Under the pieces are notes generated by a model that did no database searches, was not told the origin of the DNA, and saw nothing but the letters and a program-made list of their open reading frames with translations. From Scylla paramamosain (Eukaryota; Arthropoda; Malacostraca; Decapoda; Portunidae): 64,000 nt of DNA. Location of the stretch: assembly GCF_035594125.1 (NCBI RefSeq), contig NC_087158.1, forward strand, positions 10,191,800 through 10,255,799. The letters run 5' to 3'. This document shows positions 17,390 through 34,195 of the stretch, one piece after another. The position numbers and the translations under genes were made by a program. Each line of letters starts with the position of its first letter. The stretch's first letter is position 1.

Positions 17390-17390
<1 letters not shown>
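16760..17390 (-). mobile_element. Penelope-like element remnant with inverted terminal arms
   Basis: A GIY-YIG endonuclease fragment on the minus strand is flanked by inverted arms of about 150-175 bp: left 16760-16935, right 17240-17390. Both contain CATAACCGATCTAACCCA-like, GTTAACACA-AAGGTTCG, AAATATAAAATAAGG and GTGTCCTGC-like blocks in opposite orientation, at roughly 75-80% identity by eye. Penelope-like retroelements are known for 5'-truncated copies with inverted or direct terminal repeats, which fits. The right arm runs directly into LINE-A copy 2. The reverse transcriptase domain is absent. Confidence 0.7.
16855..17235 (-). pseudogene. GIY-YIG endonuclease domain, Penelope-like
   Basis: The frame reads CIGETKRNLTHRISEHKG (~17225-17172), the GIY-YIG core pattern YIGETKR..R..EH with the first Tyr replaced by Cys. 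It continues to HIHDHLFAEKDFSILHKA (~17100-17050) and ISEAIYIKHLKPKLSKH (~17020-16970), the conserved Glu and the typical KxLxPxLN ending of Penelope endonucleases. In intact elements this domain nicks target DNA and follows a reverse transcriptase. Here only the domain remains: its N-terminal side is cut exactly where the inverted right arm starts. About 125 codons are open. Confidence 0.78.
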
Positions 17391-19547
<2,157 letters not shown>

Positions 19548-20057
19548 ACCTTTATCTTAAACTTAATTGATAAGTAACCAGCCTTAGAAAATGAGGCTGT
19601 TGAGTACACACGTGTACATACCGTTTTAAATAATCCCTTCGCCACTAGTGGTTGCAGAGTTTTGAAGTCTAGTTCTGTATGACAGAAGCCCATACTTGCT
19701 TATCTGTATAGAAAGTGTGGCAGCGACACTCTTCTGCATGATATTTTGTGGTGGCCAAGATGTAGCACAACTACTCCTCGACCTCCGTGGACTTTCATTT
19801 ATAAACCCTGGAACAATTAACTTTCTTTCTTCTCGCCACAGACGCACTAAGTTTATGGAAGTTATGTTCATTTTGGAAAATTAGAAAAAAAAAAATGTTT
19901 ATAAAAATTTATTAAATCACATTTTATCAAAGATGAAGTATACACATTATGGTAATACTTCAGCATATTACTAACCGCTGCTTTTTTAATAATGTATTCC
20001 AGACTTTAAAAAAGAAATGTCAGAATGCCAGAATTAGCTATTCTTATATTTTGACCA
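19548..20057. other. Spacer; possible LINE C-terminal remnant
   Basis: No gene recognised. On the plus strand ~19690-19790 reads KCGSDTLLHDILWWPRC, which resembles the Cys/His motif near the C-terminus of I/R1-type LINE proteins, but the frame is short and the call is weak. Confidence 0.25.
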
Positions 20058-20060
20058 AAA

Positions 20061-20095
<35 letters not shown>

Positions 20096-20097
20096 AC
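20058..20097. repeat. (TAAA)n repeat, possible retroposon tail
   Basis: About ten AAAT/TAAA units. On the minus strand this could be the tail of a retroposon ending at about 20100, but I do not recognise the ~200 bp next to it. Confidence 0.8.
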
Positions 20098-21647
20098 AAA
20101 ATAAAAAATAGACTGTCAATTTTCTTCAAACACAAATCCTCTAGGCGGTCGCTAAGCCAGAGTTCACTGCAGACTGTAAAGAAGAGAGGCAAATAAAGAT
20201 CACATGATATCCAAATAGCATACCCATGAAAAACGCCGGATACGAAGCGGAGCAACATTGACCTACAGCTGTCAAAGCTTGGTGACGGCAGCTCGCAGTG
20301 TACCATGTATGACAGTCTGGGCTTCCTTCAGTTCACGGGAACACAAGAGAGTAGAAGTCCCGTCACTACCGACGAGTATATTCCACCTATGTTAACTGCC
20401 GTGATGTTAAAATGATCGACTATTCTACAGAATTCTCTAACACATGGACCACAGACAAGAACAGAGAAGGACAAACTCCAGGAATCAAACTAACTCATTT
20501 GAATTTCTTGTATAAAACTCTGTCGTCAGATATAGTGCTTTTCGTAATTATATTCACTTTTCAACCTTTTAAAACTTTCAGAACTCTGACATAGATTATT
20601 ACTAGCAATTTCGTCTTTTAGTGCAGTGAATGCATTAAGATGATCTAGAACGAGTGTATCTGTGGAAGACGCTGATTTTACTCGAAATCAGGTTTGGAAA
20701 TTCGATACTTTTCTTCTTCCTTAAGAACGTTAGAGTTTAGTGATGTCCCAACTGATAGTTTGCATATAAAATACTAATAGTTTTGATTATTTGGTATTGT
20801 TTTCTAAAGTAAAGAGTGCATCTAGCTCAGAAGCTTTCTCTTTTACCATATTCCTTTATTACACAAGATACGTGTGTAATCTCACTTACCTTACATTGTC
20901 ATGAATGAATTCTTGAACGCACGATGTATGTGAAATGACTGCGAGAGCTGCATTAACGTTTCATGCAGACAAAGGGGTGTAATAGGATTTTCCTCTGGTA
21001 TGTTATGTGCGTATGATTACGAGTGATTACAGGGGATTTCAAGCTGCAACATATCATGTTCTAGCAGCGCTATTTGATTTCACGCACTGCATTAAACTGT
21101 CTTTTTATCAGAGAAAACTGATGTAAAAAGAAAAATAAGGTGTAGTCTACGTCTAGTGCTGTAAGTATGCTAGAGGGAGGGCAGGAGTATATTCGTGGAT
21201 GCTTGTTAGTTTGGTGATGTGTTATGCGTATTGGTAATGGCACAATGTGTAAGTAGTTGGCCTGTAATTGTTGTCTCTGAAAAGTAGTGATCACGGTGAT
21301 CAAGTACGAAGGTTTTATGGTTTTTAGGTGGTTAATGATACGAGTATGCTAAGTCCTTACTTGGAGTATCGATATTAAATGAGGCAAGATCAGTAGGGAA
21401 CAGGGGAAAGTGGAGTTGGGTGAGGCAAGGATGAAGAAATTAAAGACAAGAAAGTAAAGGTGCGAAGGGAAGATTAAAAGAGGGGATGTGAGAGGGTGGT
21501 GAAGGCACGTGAAATATGCATTCTTTATCGGTGCGTATATTTTCACTTCTGTAATCCTCCTACCACCCTCCTTCCTGCGCTCCCACCCTTACCATTACTG
21601 TGCCAGCTTCTCGTCTTGCCAGCAGTGGTTTATGTGAGGGAATATTA

Positions 21648-21651
<4 letters not shown>
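20098..21651. other. Spacer, no gene recognised
   Basis: About 1.55 kb of unique-looking AT-rich DNA with short frames only. About 21380-21480 is purine-rich on the plus strand and 21550-21600 pyrimidine-rich. I found no RNA gene and no convincing exon. Confidence 0.5.

Positions 21652-21698
<47 letters not shown>
21652..21698. repeat. (GT)n microsatellite
   Basis: A perfect GT array of about 47 bp. Confidence 0.97.
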
Positions 21699-21701
<3 letters not shown>

Positions 21702-21760
21702 TCCCGCGCATGCGTGCGTGAGTGCGTGCGCGTGTTTGCGTGCGCGCGCGCGCGCGCGCG
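21699..21760. repeat. Alternating purine-pyrimidine tract ending in (GC)n
   Basis: Directly after (GT)n the sequence stays largely alternating purine-pyrimidine and ends in a pure GC run at 21742-21760. Together with the GT array this makes about 110 bp of Z-DNA-prone sequence. Confidence 0.85.
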
Positions 21761-22108
21761 AGCATGTGTGTCAGGCGTGCATTTGAATTTGTTATGAGTT
21801 TTATTGACACACGTGTTTGTGGTCCGTCACTCTTTCATCATTACGCATCAGGATTTTCATCAGGTTTGCAATATTTCATAGTTACGCTTTCTTTCTTATT
21901 GTAATGATTTGCATTTATCTTACTATACATTACATGTATAACTAAAATCTATACTGATTTCCCTTGTGTTATTTGCTGTAGTTATGGTTAAAAGAGTGTG
22001 ATATCCTCGGTAATATTACGTTATCTTTCCATTACTTTAGAACATAAAGTATTGTTTCATTTATTCAGTTCTGCTCGCTATTATATATGAAAAAATGCTT
22101 TCAAAATA

Positions 22109-22211
<103 letters not shown>

Positions 22212-22636
22212 TCAAGTGCGTGGGTATAATCAGGTCACGATAGTTAATATAATGACACACAAATCCGAACACGCATTCCTTAATCACTCTTAATCCCCTA
22301 AAGCTTTTAATTGCTATTTGTCATGCAATAATGTGTACACCCTATACTTTTATCCTGCTGAGAACTGTCCCTCTTATACCTATCTTCCTATGTTTTTTTT
22401 TTTTTTTTAATGTAATTGCTCGCATATTTACCGGTTTTCATTCTTTTTCACCATTTGCAGCTAATCTACCATTCTATCTTTTCATATTCTTTCTCTTGTC
22501 TTCTTTCTTCTACCCATCGTCATTCCCGAGGCACGTTTCTCCATAAGTCTGATACTGTTGCTTGTGTGCTGAGCTTTGCCACACATGCCATCCTGAGTCA
22601 GGCCTGTGAGAGATTCATACACCACCTCTGGGTAAA

Positions 22637-22638
<2 letters not shown>
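22212..22638. other. Spacer, no gene recognised
   Basis: About 430 bp, pyrimidine-rich at 22380-22540. I see no supported feature. Confidence 0.5.

Positions 22639-22687
<49 letters not shown>
22639..22687. repeat. (GT)n microsatellite
   Basis: A perfect GT array of about 49 bp. Confidence 0.97.
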
Positions 22688-22688
<1 letters not shown>

Positions 22689-22875
22689 AAGGAGTTCGTG
22701 CTCATAAATGCAGAGGAGCCACACACGCACACTCTCACACGCACTCCAGTAATGACACCTACTCACAACTGAGAGCATAAAACTTAGGAACGTATTTACA
22801 CACTTTCGTTATTTCCTCTCGTGAATTTTCTTTCTCGAATATACACAGACGATTTGGTACAGGTTTGTTGAGATG

Positions 22876-22876
<1 letters not shown>

Positions 22877-22916
<40 letters not shown>
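22877..22916. repeat. (AC)n microsatellite
   Basis: A perfect AC array of about 40 bp. Confidence 0.96.
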
Positions 22917-22918
<2 letters not shown>

Positions 22919-23108
22919 TCACATGTCAAAGTTCCGTATCTTTCCACATTCAAGTTTTAGTCAAGAAGAAAATTATACAGGAAGGCAGGTCGACTCGCAC
23001 AGCGCATAAACCAAGACCAAGTATGAACCATCTGGGAAGGAAGGAAGCAAGGAAGGTTTAGTCGTAATTTTGAGGTTCAAATATGGTCACAGTTCACTGA
23101 AGTATTAA

Positions 23109-23110
<2 letters not shown>

Positions 23111-23140
<30 letters not shown>
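23111..23140. repeat. (AC)n microsatellite
   Basis: A perfect AC array of 30 bp. Confidence 0.95.
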
Positions 23141-23142
<2 letters not shown>

Positions 23143-23277
23143 TTCTAGTGTTACGTATGCAGGACTGGTTTTCGAACCCTGGGAGAGGCAGAAAATATTA
23201 AACAGTAATTTTCATTCCACGCGAGGTCTATTCCCCTTGACCGATGAAGGTGCATTGCTGCTAAGGATAAATAAGCC

Positions 23278-23278
<1 letters not shown>

Positions 23279-23360
<82 letters not shown>
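23279..23360. repeat. (GA)n microsatellite
   Basis: A perfect GA array of about 82 bp. Confidence 0.97.
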
Positions 23361-23363
<3 letters not shown>

Positions 23364-23429
23364 TGGAAAGTAAGACAAATTATGAGATTATTTTTTTGTC
23401 ATAACGCATGCTGTATCCCTTCTATTGAG

Positions 23430-23431
<2 letters not shown>

Positions 23432-23489
<58 letters not shown>

Positions 23490-23498
23490 ACACACACA
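23432..23498. repeat. (AC)n microsatellite
   Basis: An AC array of about 67 bp with one TA interruption near 23484. Confidence 0.96.
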
Positions 23499-24026
23499 AA
23501 TATTTATGATGATGGAAGGTAGAGAAAGCATACGAGAGAAAGTGGGAGTGGGTGACCGTCGAAGTCTATAGAAACTCCACTTTGATCTTCCAACTTGAAG
23601 ATTTGAGAGCAGGTCTGACGAGGATTTACTGGGCGGCCGGTCAGGATGGCCGAGTGGCGAGGGGCGGTGGGGTATGGGGGCTGCGTGGAGGGTCAGGAAG
23701 TCATCCGGATCAATAGCGCAGCGCAGTCCCTTAATAGTGTTAGATCCTTGGTACCTAGTGGCGCACCTCACCTCACTGAAATACCCTATGTGTGTACAGT
23801 GTGCATTGAGTTGGAGAGGATTTATGCCTGTGATATTTGTTAATACTTTCTGTTAGCTTTACTTTTTTATTTTGCAACGCAGAGGCTCCAAACTAGATTT
23901 CACTCGTAAGGAAAGTGAAGTAGTCTGAACAATCTGAGTCGTCCTTGTTTTAGGTTAGTATAGTTTTAGATTCTCATTGTTTGCAGTAGACCTTAATCTG
24001 TATTTGTTTTTTTTTGTTTTTTTTCA
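23499..24026. other. Spacer with a GC-rich island
   Basis: About 23620-23800 is clearly more GC-rich than its surroundings and open on both strands (plus 23646-23843, minus 23771-23500). I see no domain, and codon patterns on neither strand convince me. Confidence 0.35.
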
Positions 24027-24185
24027 TGTGTGTGTGTAAAAATAATAATAATAATAATAATAATAATAAACGGTTTATTCTTCAGGCAGTTAACAAACTT
24101 AAAATGTACAGAGGGGGTGGGGAAATACTTAACATTTATCCTAAAACTAAGTCTAACCTAGAAGGGAAATACTATTGATTGATTG
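24027..24185 (-). mobile_element. LINE-E 3' UTR fragment, copy 1
   Basis: Positions 24070-24180 match 61674-61785 at roughly 90% by eye (for example CAGGCAGTTAACAAACT, AGAAGGGAAATACTATTGAT). On the minus strand the unit ends AATAAACCG and then an (TTA)n tail (24040-24069), followed by a short (CA)n, as expected for a LINE 3' end. No coding sequence is present. Confidence 0.75.
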
Positions 24186-24199
24186 AAATAGTATTGATT

Positions 24200-24202
<3 letters not shown>

Positions 24203-24248
<46 letters not shown>
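24203..24248. repeat. (TG)n microsatellite
   Basis: A perfect TG array of about 46 bp, just after a local duplication of the AGTATTGATTGATTG motif at the end of the LINE-E fragment. Confidence 0.96.
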
Positions 24249-24250
<2 letters not shown>

Positions 24251-25478
24251 TGATGCGTGCTAGTACTTGCAGTTAATCAAGTGATATACAAACAGATTCT
24301 GTTATTATTTAGTTCCATTATATGAACGCTCGTTGCCTTTTTTTTTTTTCATACCGACACGCGTAAAAAAAAAAAATAAAAAAAAATAATAAATAAAAAG
24401 TTCACCCGACTTTACACTTGCTTTCCATTCTTTCTTTTCTCGTGTAAGAATATACGCTCAGGTTAGTTTTTGTGTGGATCTTCTTTACATTGATTTCTCT
24501 TGTCCTAAAAAAAATCCTTCTCTTTTCATTGCTTTCCTCTGAGATGAGAAAAATCACTCGGCTAATAAAATATGTAGTTGGTCGCTTGATTATTATTTCA
24601 GTCCATTGTCTTGCTGTATGTCGGCATGGCAGCGAGTTGACTCCCATGATACGACACAGGAAAACCATTCTTGAATTCTTTCTTATCTCCTCGCCAACCA
24701 CCTCCATCCGTCATGTTATTTGCCTTAAGCTCAGGTTGTCTTATATATGATGGTTCGAATTCCCTCCTATTTTTTCCTCTATTTTCCTGATCTGAAATGT
24801 TGAATAATCTTGGATTTTATTTCATAGCTGTTTTGTATACGTAAGTGTTGGAAAGGACGAGAGCCATCAAACTTTTGGCCTGCAATTTGTGGAGTGGAGG
24901 TAATATGTGAATAAAAAAAAATCCTTTATTCGCTCCCCAGGAACTCTTTTACTTTGGGCCTCGGACTTTCCAGACACAAAGAGAAGGTTAACAGAAAAAA
25001 AATATATATGGTTGTGAATAATGTCTATCGAGTGAATTGTTCAACCACAGAGGCAGCCGTTTAGTGTTGTTGCCGCGGGGACAGTAGCAAACAAATTAAA
25101 ATTATGAAAAAAATAAGAAGAGAACATAAACTGGGAATGAAAAACTAGCAAAAAAGGTTGACGTGTAATTACAGGGTACACTAAGGAGAAAGAGGAATGT
25201 TGGTGACTTTTGTAATTTGAACCAGACTGTTGGGTGGCTCTGAATAGTTGTCGAGCTCAGCATTCCACATACACCAGAAACAACAGCCTCCATAGACCAG
25301 GACCTCAGCAAAGTTTGGTGTGTATACAGTGGACCGATTTCTATAGAGATTCAGTATTTCTAAATGAGGTGGTGTGTCAGATTAAATATGTAATACCATG
25401 GAGGGACGATGTCTTGTTAGAAAAAGAAAAAATGTGCACTTCATTCCCGACTGCTTTGTACCTGATCTAAAGTTCATA
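24249..25478. other. Spacer, no gene recognised
   Basis: About 1.2 kb of AT-rich DNA. It contains an A-rich low-complexity stretch at 24365-24400 and short frames on both strands without recognisable domains. Confidence 0.5.
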
Positions 25479-25612
<134 letters not shown>

Positions 25613-26124
25613 TTGAAGTGTGCCGGGACTCACTAAATTTGGAGCTGAGCAACATATTGGTCCGAGTTTGATGGTAATTGACCGACCGATTCTCCCCGGC
25701 GATTTCAGTTTTACTCTTTGTGTTTGATTTTTCTGCAGATGTTTAATTACAGAATGCAAGAGTCAGAGTGGACCAAGAGCAACTACCATAACGTTAGCTT
25801 GCATATAATGTTATGAAGGGCAAAGTTTTAGCTTCCTACTCACCAGGGAGCATGCTGAAGAGACTTTCATGTGAAAATAAGTTCATTCAAATATAACTCT
25901 GGAGAAGGAACTATAAAATATAAATAAACAAGATAAAAAAAAAAGCAAGGTTAAAGAAAATCATTAATGTCATCATGGAGTGGAAAGAAAGTGTGTTAAG
26001 TTCACATCCACTCTCATCATATAGTAAATGATAAAACAAAAATTAATAACTCATTACTTATGTTTCAATGAGGAAAAAGTGAACACACATGATAAGCAAT
26101 AATGCAAGAGGATGCAATGTAAGA
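25613..26124. other. Spacer upstream of a candidate exon
   Basis: About 510 bp of AT-rich sequence. I see no clear TATA box or initiator that would define a promoter for the frame at 26125. Confidence 0.45.
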
Positions 26125-26241
26125 ATGATGCTGTTGTTGTTGTTGTTGGCTCAGATTCACCACTGGGTGAAGGCCACGGAGGTAGAACCCACAAAACAAG
26201 GGATATTTTATTGCGTTCCATTTGTATGTCAACATGGACAG
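26125..26241 (+). CDS. Candidate first coding exon of a secreted protein
   Basis: Unrecognised. ATG at 26125 (A at -3) opens 39 codons that look like a signal peptide and a short mature start: MMLLLLLLAQIHHWVKA, then TEVEPTKQGIFY and CVPFVCQHGQ. The frame runs exactly into CAG|GTAAGT at 26239-26247, a perfect splice-donor consensus, in phase 0. If real, cleavage after VKA would release a chain with two cysteines five residues apart, continuing in a later exon. Against it: the Leu run is encoded by a CTG/TTG repeat that may be a microsatellite, and I could not find the next exon. An upstream in-frame ATG lies at 26089. Confidence 0.28.
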
Positions 26242-26496
26242 GTAAGTTTTTCCAGCGCTTTTTCTTTAGGGTTTTAGATGAGAAACGCTGAGAAATTAAC
26301 TTTTTATTTTGATTCCTTTCTCTGCCTCACTGACCGCATTTCTTCCTTCATTGGCTTCTACAGAAGTTATGGTTTTCCCTCGCAGTTGACCTATATGTGT
26401 GTGTTTGTCTGTCACGTGGTGTGTCTGTCTGTCTGTCCAGAATATATGCGTCTACGTCTTTTCTCTTGTCTCATTCCTGTTTTGTTTGATATAATT

Positions 26497-27218
<722 letters not shown>

Positions 27219-27262
<44 letters not shown>
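27219..27262. repeat. (GA)n microsatellite
   Basis: A perfect GA array of about 44 bp. Confidence 0.96.
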
Positions 27263-28243
<981 letters not shown>

Positions 28244-28394
28244 CTCATCTGGAATCAACTTAATGATTTGTGTTTCAGACTGAAGTTTGTGTTCTTTATT
28301 TACTGATATTGCATTGCATTTTCTACTCGGTGTAAATTAATCACTACCCCCTCAGGCACACGGGCGAACAGAAGGACAGCGAAGATAACACAAG

Positions 28395-28396
<2 letters not shown>

Positions 28397-28431
<35 letters not shown>
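28397..28431. repeat. (CA)n microsatellite
   Basis: A perfect CA array of about 35 bp. Confidence 0.95.
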
Positions 28432-28434
<3 letters not shown>

Positions 28435-29161
28435 TAGTATTTATGCGTACACCCGCGGAGAAATTTCATCTGTTAAGCCAGACAGGAAATCTTGAGGTGA
28501 TGGAACTACCATTAGAAGCAGTAATAACGCAAAAGGCATCGCTTGAAATTGATTTTCTTGTCAATCACTAGATTTTCGACACAAAATATGTATCATTTAC
28601 TGAATTTGTCTTCGTTATCCGTGGTAAACAGTCATTCGTAACAAGCAACATATAAGCCAGAGAAGCTTCCATGGACACGTAGGGCGGGTTGAGATTAACG
28701 AATAAGTTATCTTAAGAACACATTATTGCAGTTCCATGTTACTTCTCCATGTCTCTCAGTGTCCGTTCGTTGCCTGTCTTTCCACTCCCTTCTCCTTCCT
28801 ACTTCTGCTTTTCCACTGATGCACTAATCTTGCTTGCCTATGCCCTTGCTTATCTCTGCCACCTGCCGTCCTGTCTCCCACACCACCTCCCCTTGACCTG
28901 CTTTGACTGGATCGCCGTTGCCGAAGCACTTAATTGGTCCTTCATCAGTGCAGATGAGGTTGCCACTTTCGAAGAGCGGATTAACTTGACGATGAGGCTG
29001 GTGGTGCAGGAGGTGAGGCGGGAATGGAGAAGGTGAGGAAAGCAAGCTCGGATGTGCAGGCAGCAGCAGGCGAGAATAATTAGCCATGGACTGCCTTGCG
29101 GAAGGGAGGAGAGAAAAATACCACATCTGCATCCCTTCTGACCTTCCTCCCCTCTTGTTTA

Positions 29162-29169
<8 letters not shown>
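28432..29169. other. Spacer; GC-richer block without a supported exon
   Basis: About 28740-29050 is GC-richer and open on the plus strand (28749-29036), with GTGAGG donor-like sites near 29013 and 29031. It lacks a clear acceptor or domain, so I do not call an exon. Confidence 0.35.
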
Positions 29170-29252
<83 letters not shown>

Positions 29253-29256
29253 CTCT
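29170..29256. repeat. (CT)n microsatellite, interrupted
   Basis: A CT array of about 87 bp with CC interruptions near 29211 and 29249. Confidence 0.96.
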
Positions 29257-29379
29257 TTTCCCCGTATTGTTGCTGACGATGGCGGGTAGCAGCGATGGTA
29301 GTAGTGGTGGTGGTGGGTGGCTGGCTTGTGTAACCTTGTACTCCCATGGATAAATGTTTCAAGTTTTCCCATTAGAGTC

Positions 29380-29534
<155 letters not shown>

Positions 29535-29806
29535 TTGTATTCACCTCCCTGTTTTGCCTTCATTTCCATATCTTTAATATGCCAGGGACGTGTTACTTCC
29601 TTCCTTCCATTGTTTCCTGGCCTTCCCACACCTTTCCTCTATTCCCTTTATCGCAGTTGCACCTGCTTACCGTTTTTTTTCTTTATCTATTGCCATTTTC
29701 CTCACCTGACGTCATTCAAAACTTTTTTTTATTGATTCCTTTTCTACCTTAACACGCATATCGTAGGAAATGTGTGGCTTCTGTTCATCATGTTCCCAAA
29801 CTGTGC

Positions 29807-30596
<790 letters not shown>

Positions 30597-30742
30597 ACAA
30601 CAGCTACAAATGAGTAAGTTTATACCACGCGACACACTTATCTCCTCTAATGACACAGCAACTTCAGGTACAACAGCTACAAATGGGTAAGTTTATACCA
30701 CGCGACATACTTATCTCCTCTAATGACGCAGCAACTTTAGGT
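30597..30742. repeat. 73-bp tandem duplication
   Basis: Two direct copies, 30597-30669 and 30670-30742, differ at about five positions. Each copy contains GGTAAGT or AGTAAGT and CCACGCGACA. No coding frame runs through both. Confidence 0.93.
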
Positions 30743-32416
<1,674 letters not shown>

Positions 32417-32570
32417 GGCGGGGGAAGGGAGGAGGAGGAATGAGGAAAGCTTGACACGATTAGAAATGTGATAATGATATGAGTGGGTTTTCTTAATGCG
32501 AAATCATTATAGTATATTGCACTCTCATCAGAAACTTCCTCTTATGAAAAAATGGCCTTCTACGTACTCG

Positions 32571-32571
<1 letters not shown>

Positions 32572-32651
<80 letters not shown>

Positions 32652-32674
32652 CTCTCTCTCTCTCTCTCTCTCTC
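32572..32674. repeat. Compound (CA)n(CT)n array
   Basis: About 77 bp of CA joined directly to about 26 bp of CT. Confidence 0.97.
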
Positions 32675-32754
32675 AATCTCCTGTACGCACATTCAGGACC
32701 TAAGTTCCATGTGTTATTTTATTTTATTTTTTTTTATTCTTGAATGTTATATAA

Positions 32755-33173
32755 GGGATCTATGTCATTATCCAGTTTAGTCTTAGAGAATCCCAATACA
32801 TCAAATCTACTGTTCTCTAGAAAACACCATCAATTAACATTTGAAGATCACTGGCCAGACTTCTAATGTTCATACTTAATATCGAAAATACATCAACTTC
32901 ATTTAATTTTGTTTTAGCATCATTCAAGTACATATATTCTGAAATTTTTTTTGTCATGCTTCCCAAAATTAGAAAAAAAAAAAAAAATTAATACCTGGAC
33001 TGTAAATGATCTTGTTCTAGGTCTAGCGGACTAAATATCACCTGATCATGGTCATTTATACACAAATATTTTGTATGTATTATGTCACTGCTAGTAAGCC
33101 GTTCAAGTTCCTCGTCACTAATCGAGTAAGAAGGAAGGAATTTATCAGTAGCCATCATTAAGATGAATGTCAA
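32755..33173 (-). pseudogene. LINE-F ORF2, N-terminal part of endonuclease
   Basis: A frame from 33173 encodes SYSISDEELERLTSSD and FSPLDLEQDHLQ, then breaks near 32988. Further on, FSILSMNIRSLASDLQML (~32905-32850) is the typical start of an APE-type LINE endonuclease. Fragments up to about 32755 echo the expected FDVIGLSET region with frame changes. No catalytic motif beyond this is present. Confidence 0.6.
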
Positions 33174-33226
33174 ATTACTTTCCTACCTTGCAAATTACTT
33201 CTTCACATTCCTCCGAGGATTTTTCC

Positions 33227-34190
33227 TCATCTCTTGAGTCTGCGAAGAGAAGCCCGTGTAGTATGTGACTGGGCGGGCCTAGAAGGCGAGGGAAGGGATG
33301 GGTACGGCTGCACCGCGTTGGCCTTTTCCTCCACACCAGTATCTCTCGCCCTCGCATCATCCACATCAGCACCCGTCCCAGTCACAGCTCCAACAGTTCT
33401 ATCAGCTACCACTGGGTCAGCTGCAACGCCTGCACCACACAGTTGTTGCTGCTGATCATGGCCGAAATTAGATGGGCCCTTGTTCGTGGAAGGTTGATTT
33501 TCTTATGGATTCATGCTACCAAGCCTGTCCTTCACGGTGAGCTTAGTATGCCTAAAGTATGCTATTTTCCCTTGTGCTCTTGCCTGCTTCAGCTGTGGTA
33601 TTTGTGCACTCTTGACGGCCTGCGAAGCAGCGCACAGGTTATCACTGAGGTGGATATTGGTTCCTGGCAGCTTCCTCGCACTCCTCATGACCTCTCGATC
33701 GCAGTAGCGGCAGAATCATGCCACGATGGGACGAGACCTGTCATGCTGGCGCTGTCCCATCCTATGGGCCCGTTCCAGTCCGACACCAGGCAGCTGCAGC
33801 TTATCCGCCCACCGTTGCCATCTGCTCCCAGGTCTCTCCAGTGCCATGCTCCTTCACACTGCTAACATGAATGTTGTTCCTCCTGTTGTAATCCTCCTAA
33901 TAATTTATATTTTCTTCCATGTCTTTGATGTGTTGTTTTGTACAGTCAATATGGTGAGAGAGCTTATCAGTTGTATCTCTGTTGGCAAGCTTTTCTTTTC
34001 CATGATCTTTGTTAGCTGTTTTGACTTCGTCAGTTTCTCGTTGACTGAACTTCAGGCTGGTAGTGATATACGAGACAGTTGATTTTAATGTCTGTATTCT
34101 CTCGGCTAAGTGCTTCATCATGATCTCCATAGCACTTTTATATGCTCTCTCTTGAGATTCTAGCAATTTTGTAATCGCAGATAAATCCAT
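33227..34190 (-). pseudogene. LINE-F ORF1: coiled coil plus L1-ORF1p-like domain
   Basis: It starts MDLSAITKLLESQERAYKS and continues through AERIQTLKSTVSYI and DEVKTANKDHGKEKLANRD, heptad-rich and probably a coiled coil. After a frame break near 33897, GLERAHRMGQRQHDRSRPIV, RSARKLPGTNIHLSDNL and QARAQGKIAYFRHTKL follow, the order of the RRM-like and C-terminal domains of L1-type ORF1 proteins. A TAA at about 33503 ends the domain. The same frame stays open for another ~90 codons (Pro/Ser-rich, ending RRLKR), so the stop may be a mutation. Confidence 0.68.
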
Positions 34191-34195
34191 ATCGA

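Larger units (their letters stand above)
32755..34195 (-). mobile_element. LINE-F fragment: ORF1 and start of ORF2
   Basis: A minus-strand LINE carrying a coiled-coil ORF1 with a domain like that of L1 ORF1 proteins, then the beginning of ORF2 with an endonuclease start of CR1/Jockey style. The copy stops at about 32755 inside the endonuclease, so the reverse transcriptase and 3' end are missing. The sequence above 34195 is probably its 5' UTR, with a limit I cannot fix. Both reading frames are broken. Confidence 0.7.

Noticed and set aside
23640..23700. A-box-like TGGCCGAGTGG, possible tRNA or SINE promoter
   Set aside because: No B-box follows within 60 bp and no tRNA fold can be drawn. 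The same holds for TGGCCAAGCGG near 30930.
28749..29036. Plus-strand frame with GTGAGG donor-like ends
   Set aside because: No convincing acceptor, start context or domain. Composition alone keeps the frame open.
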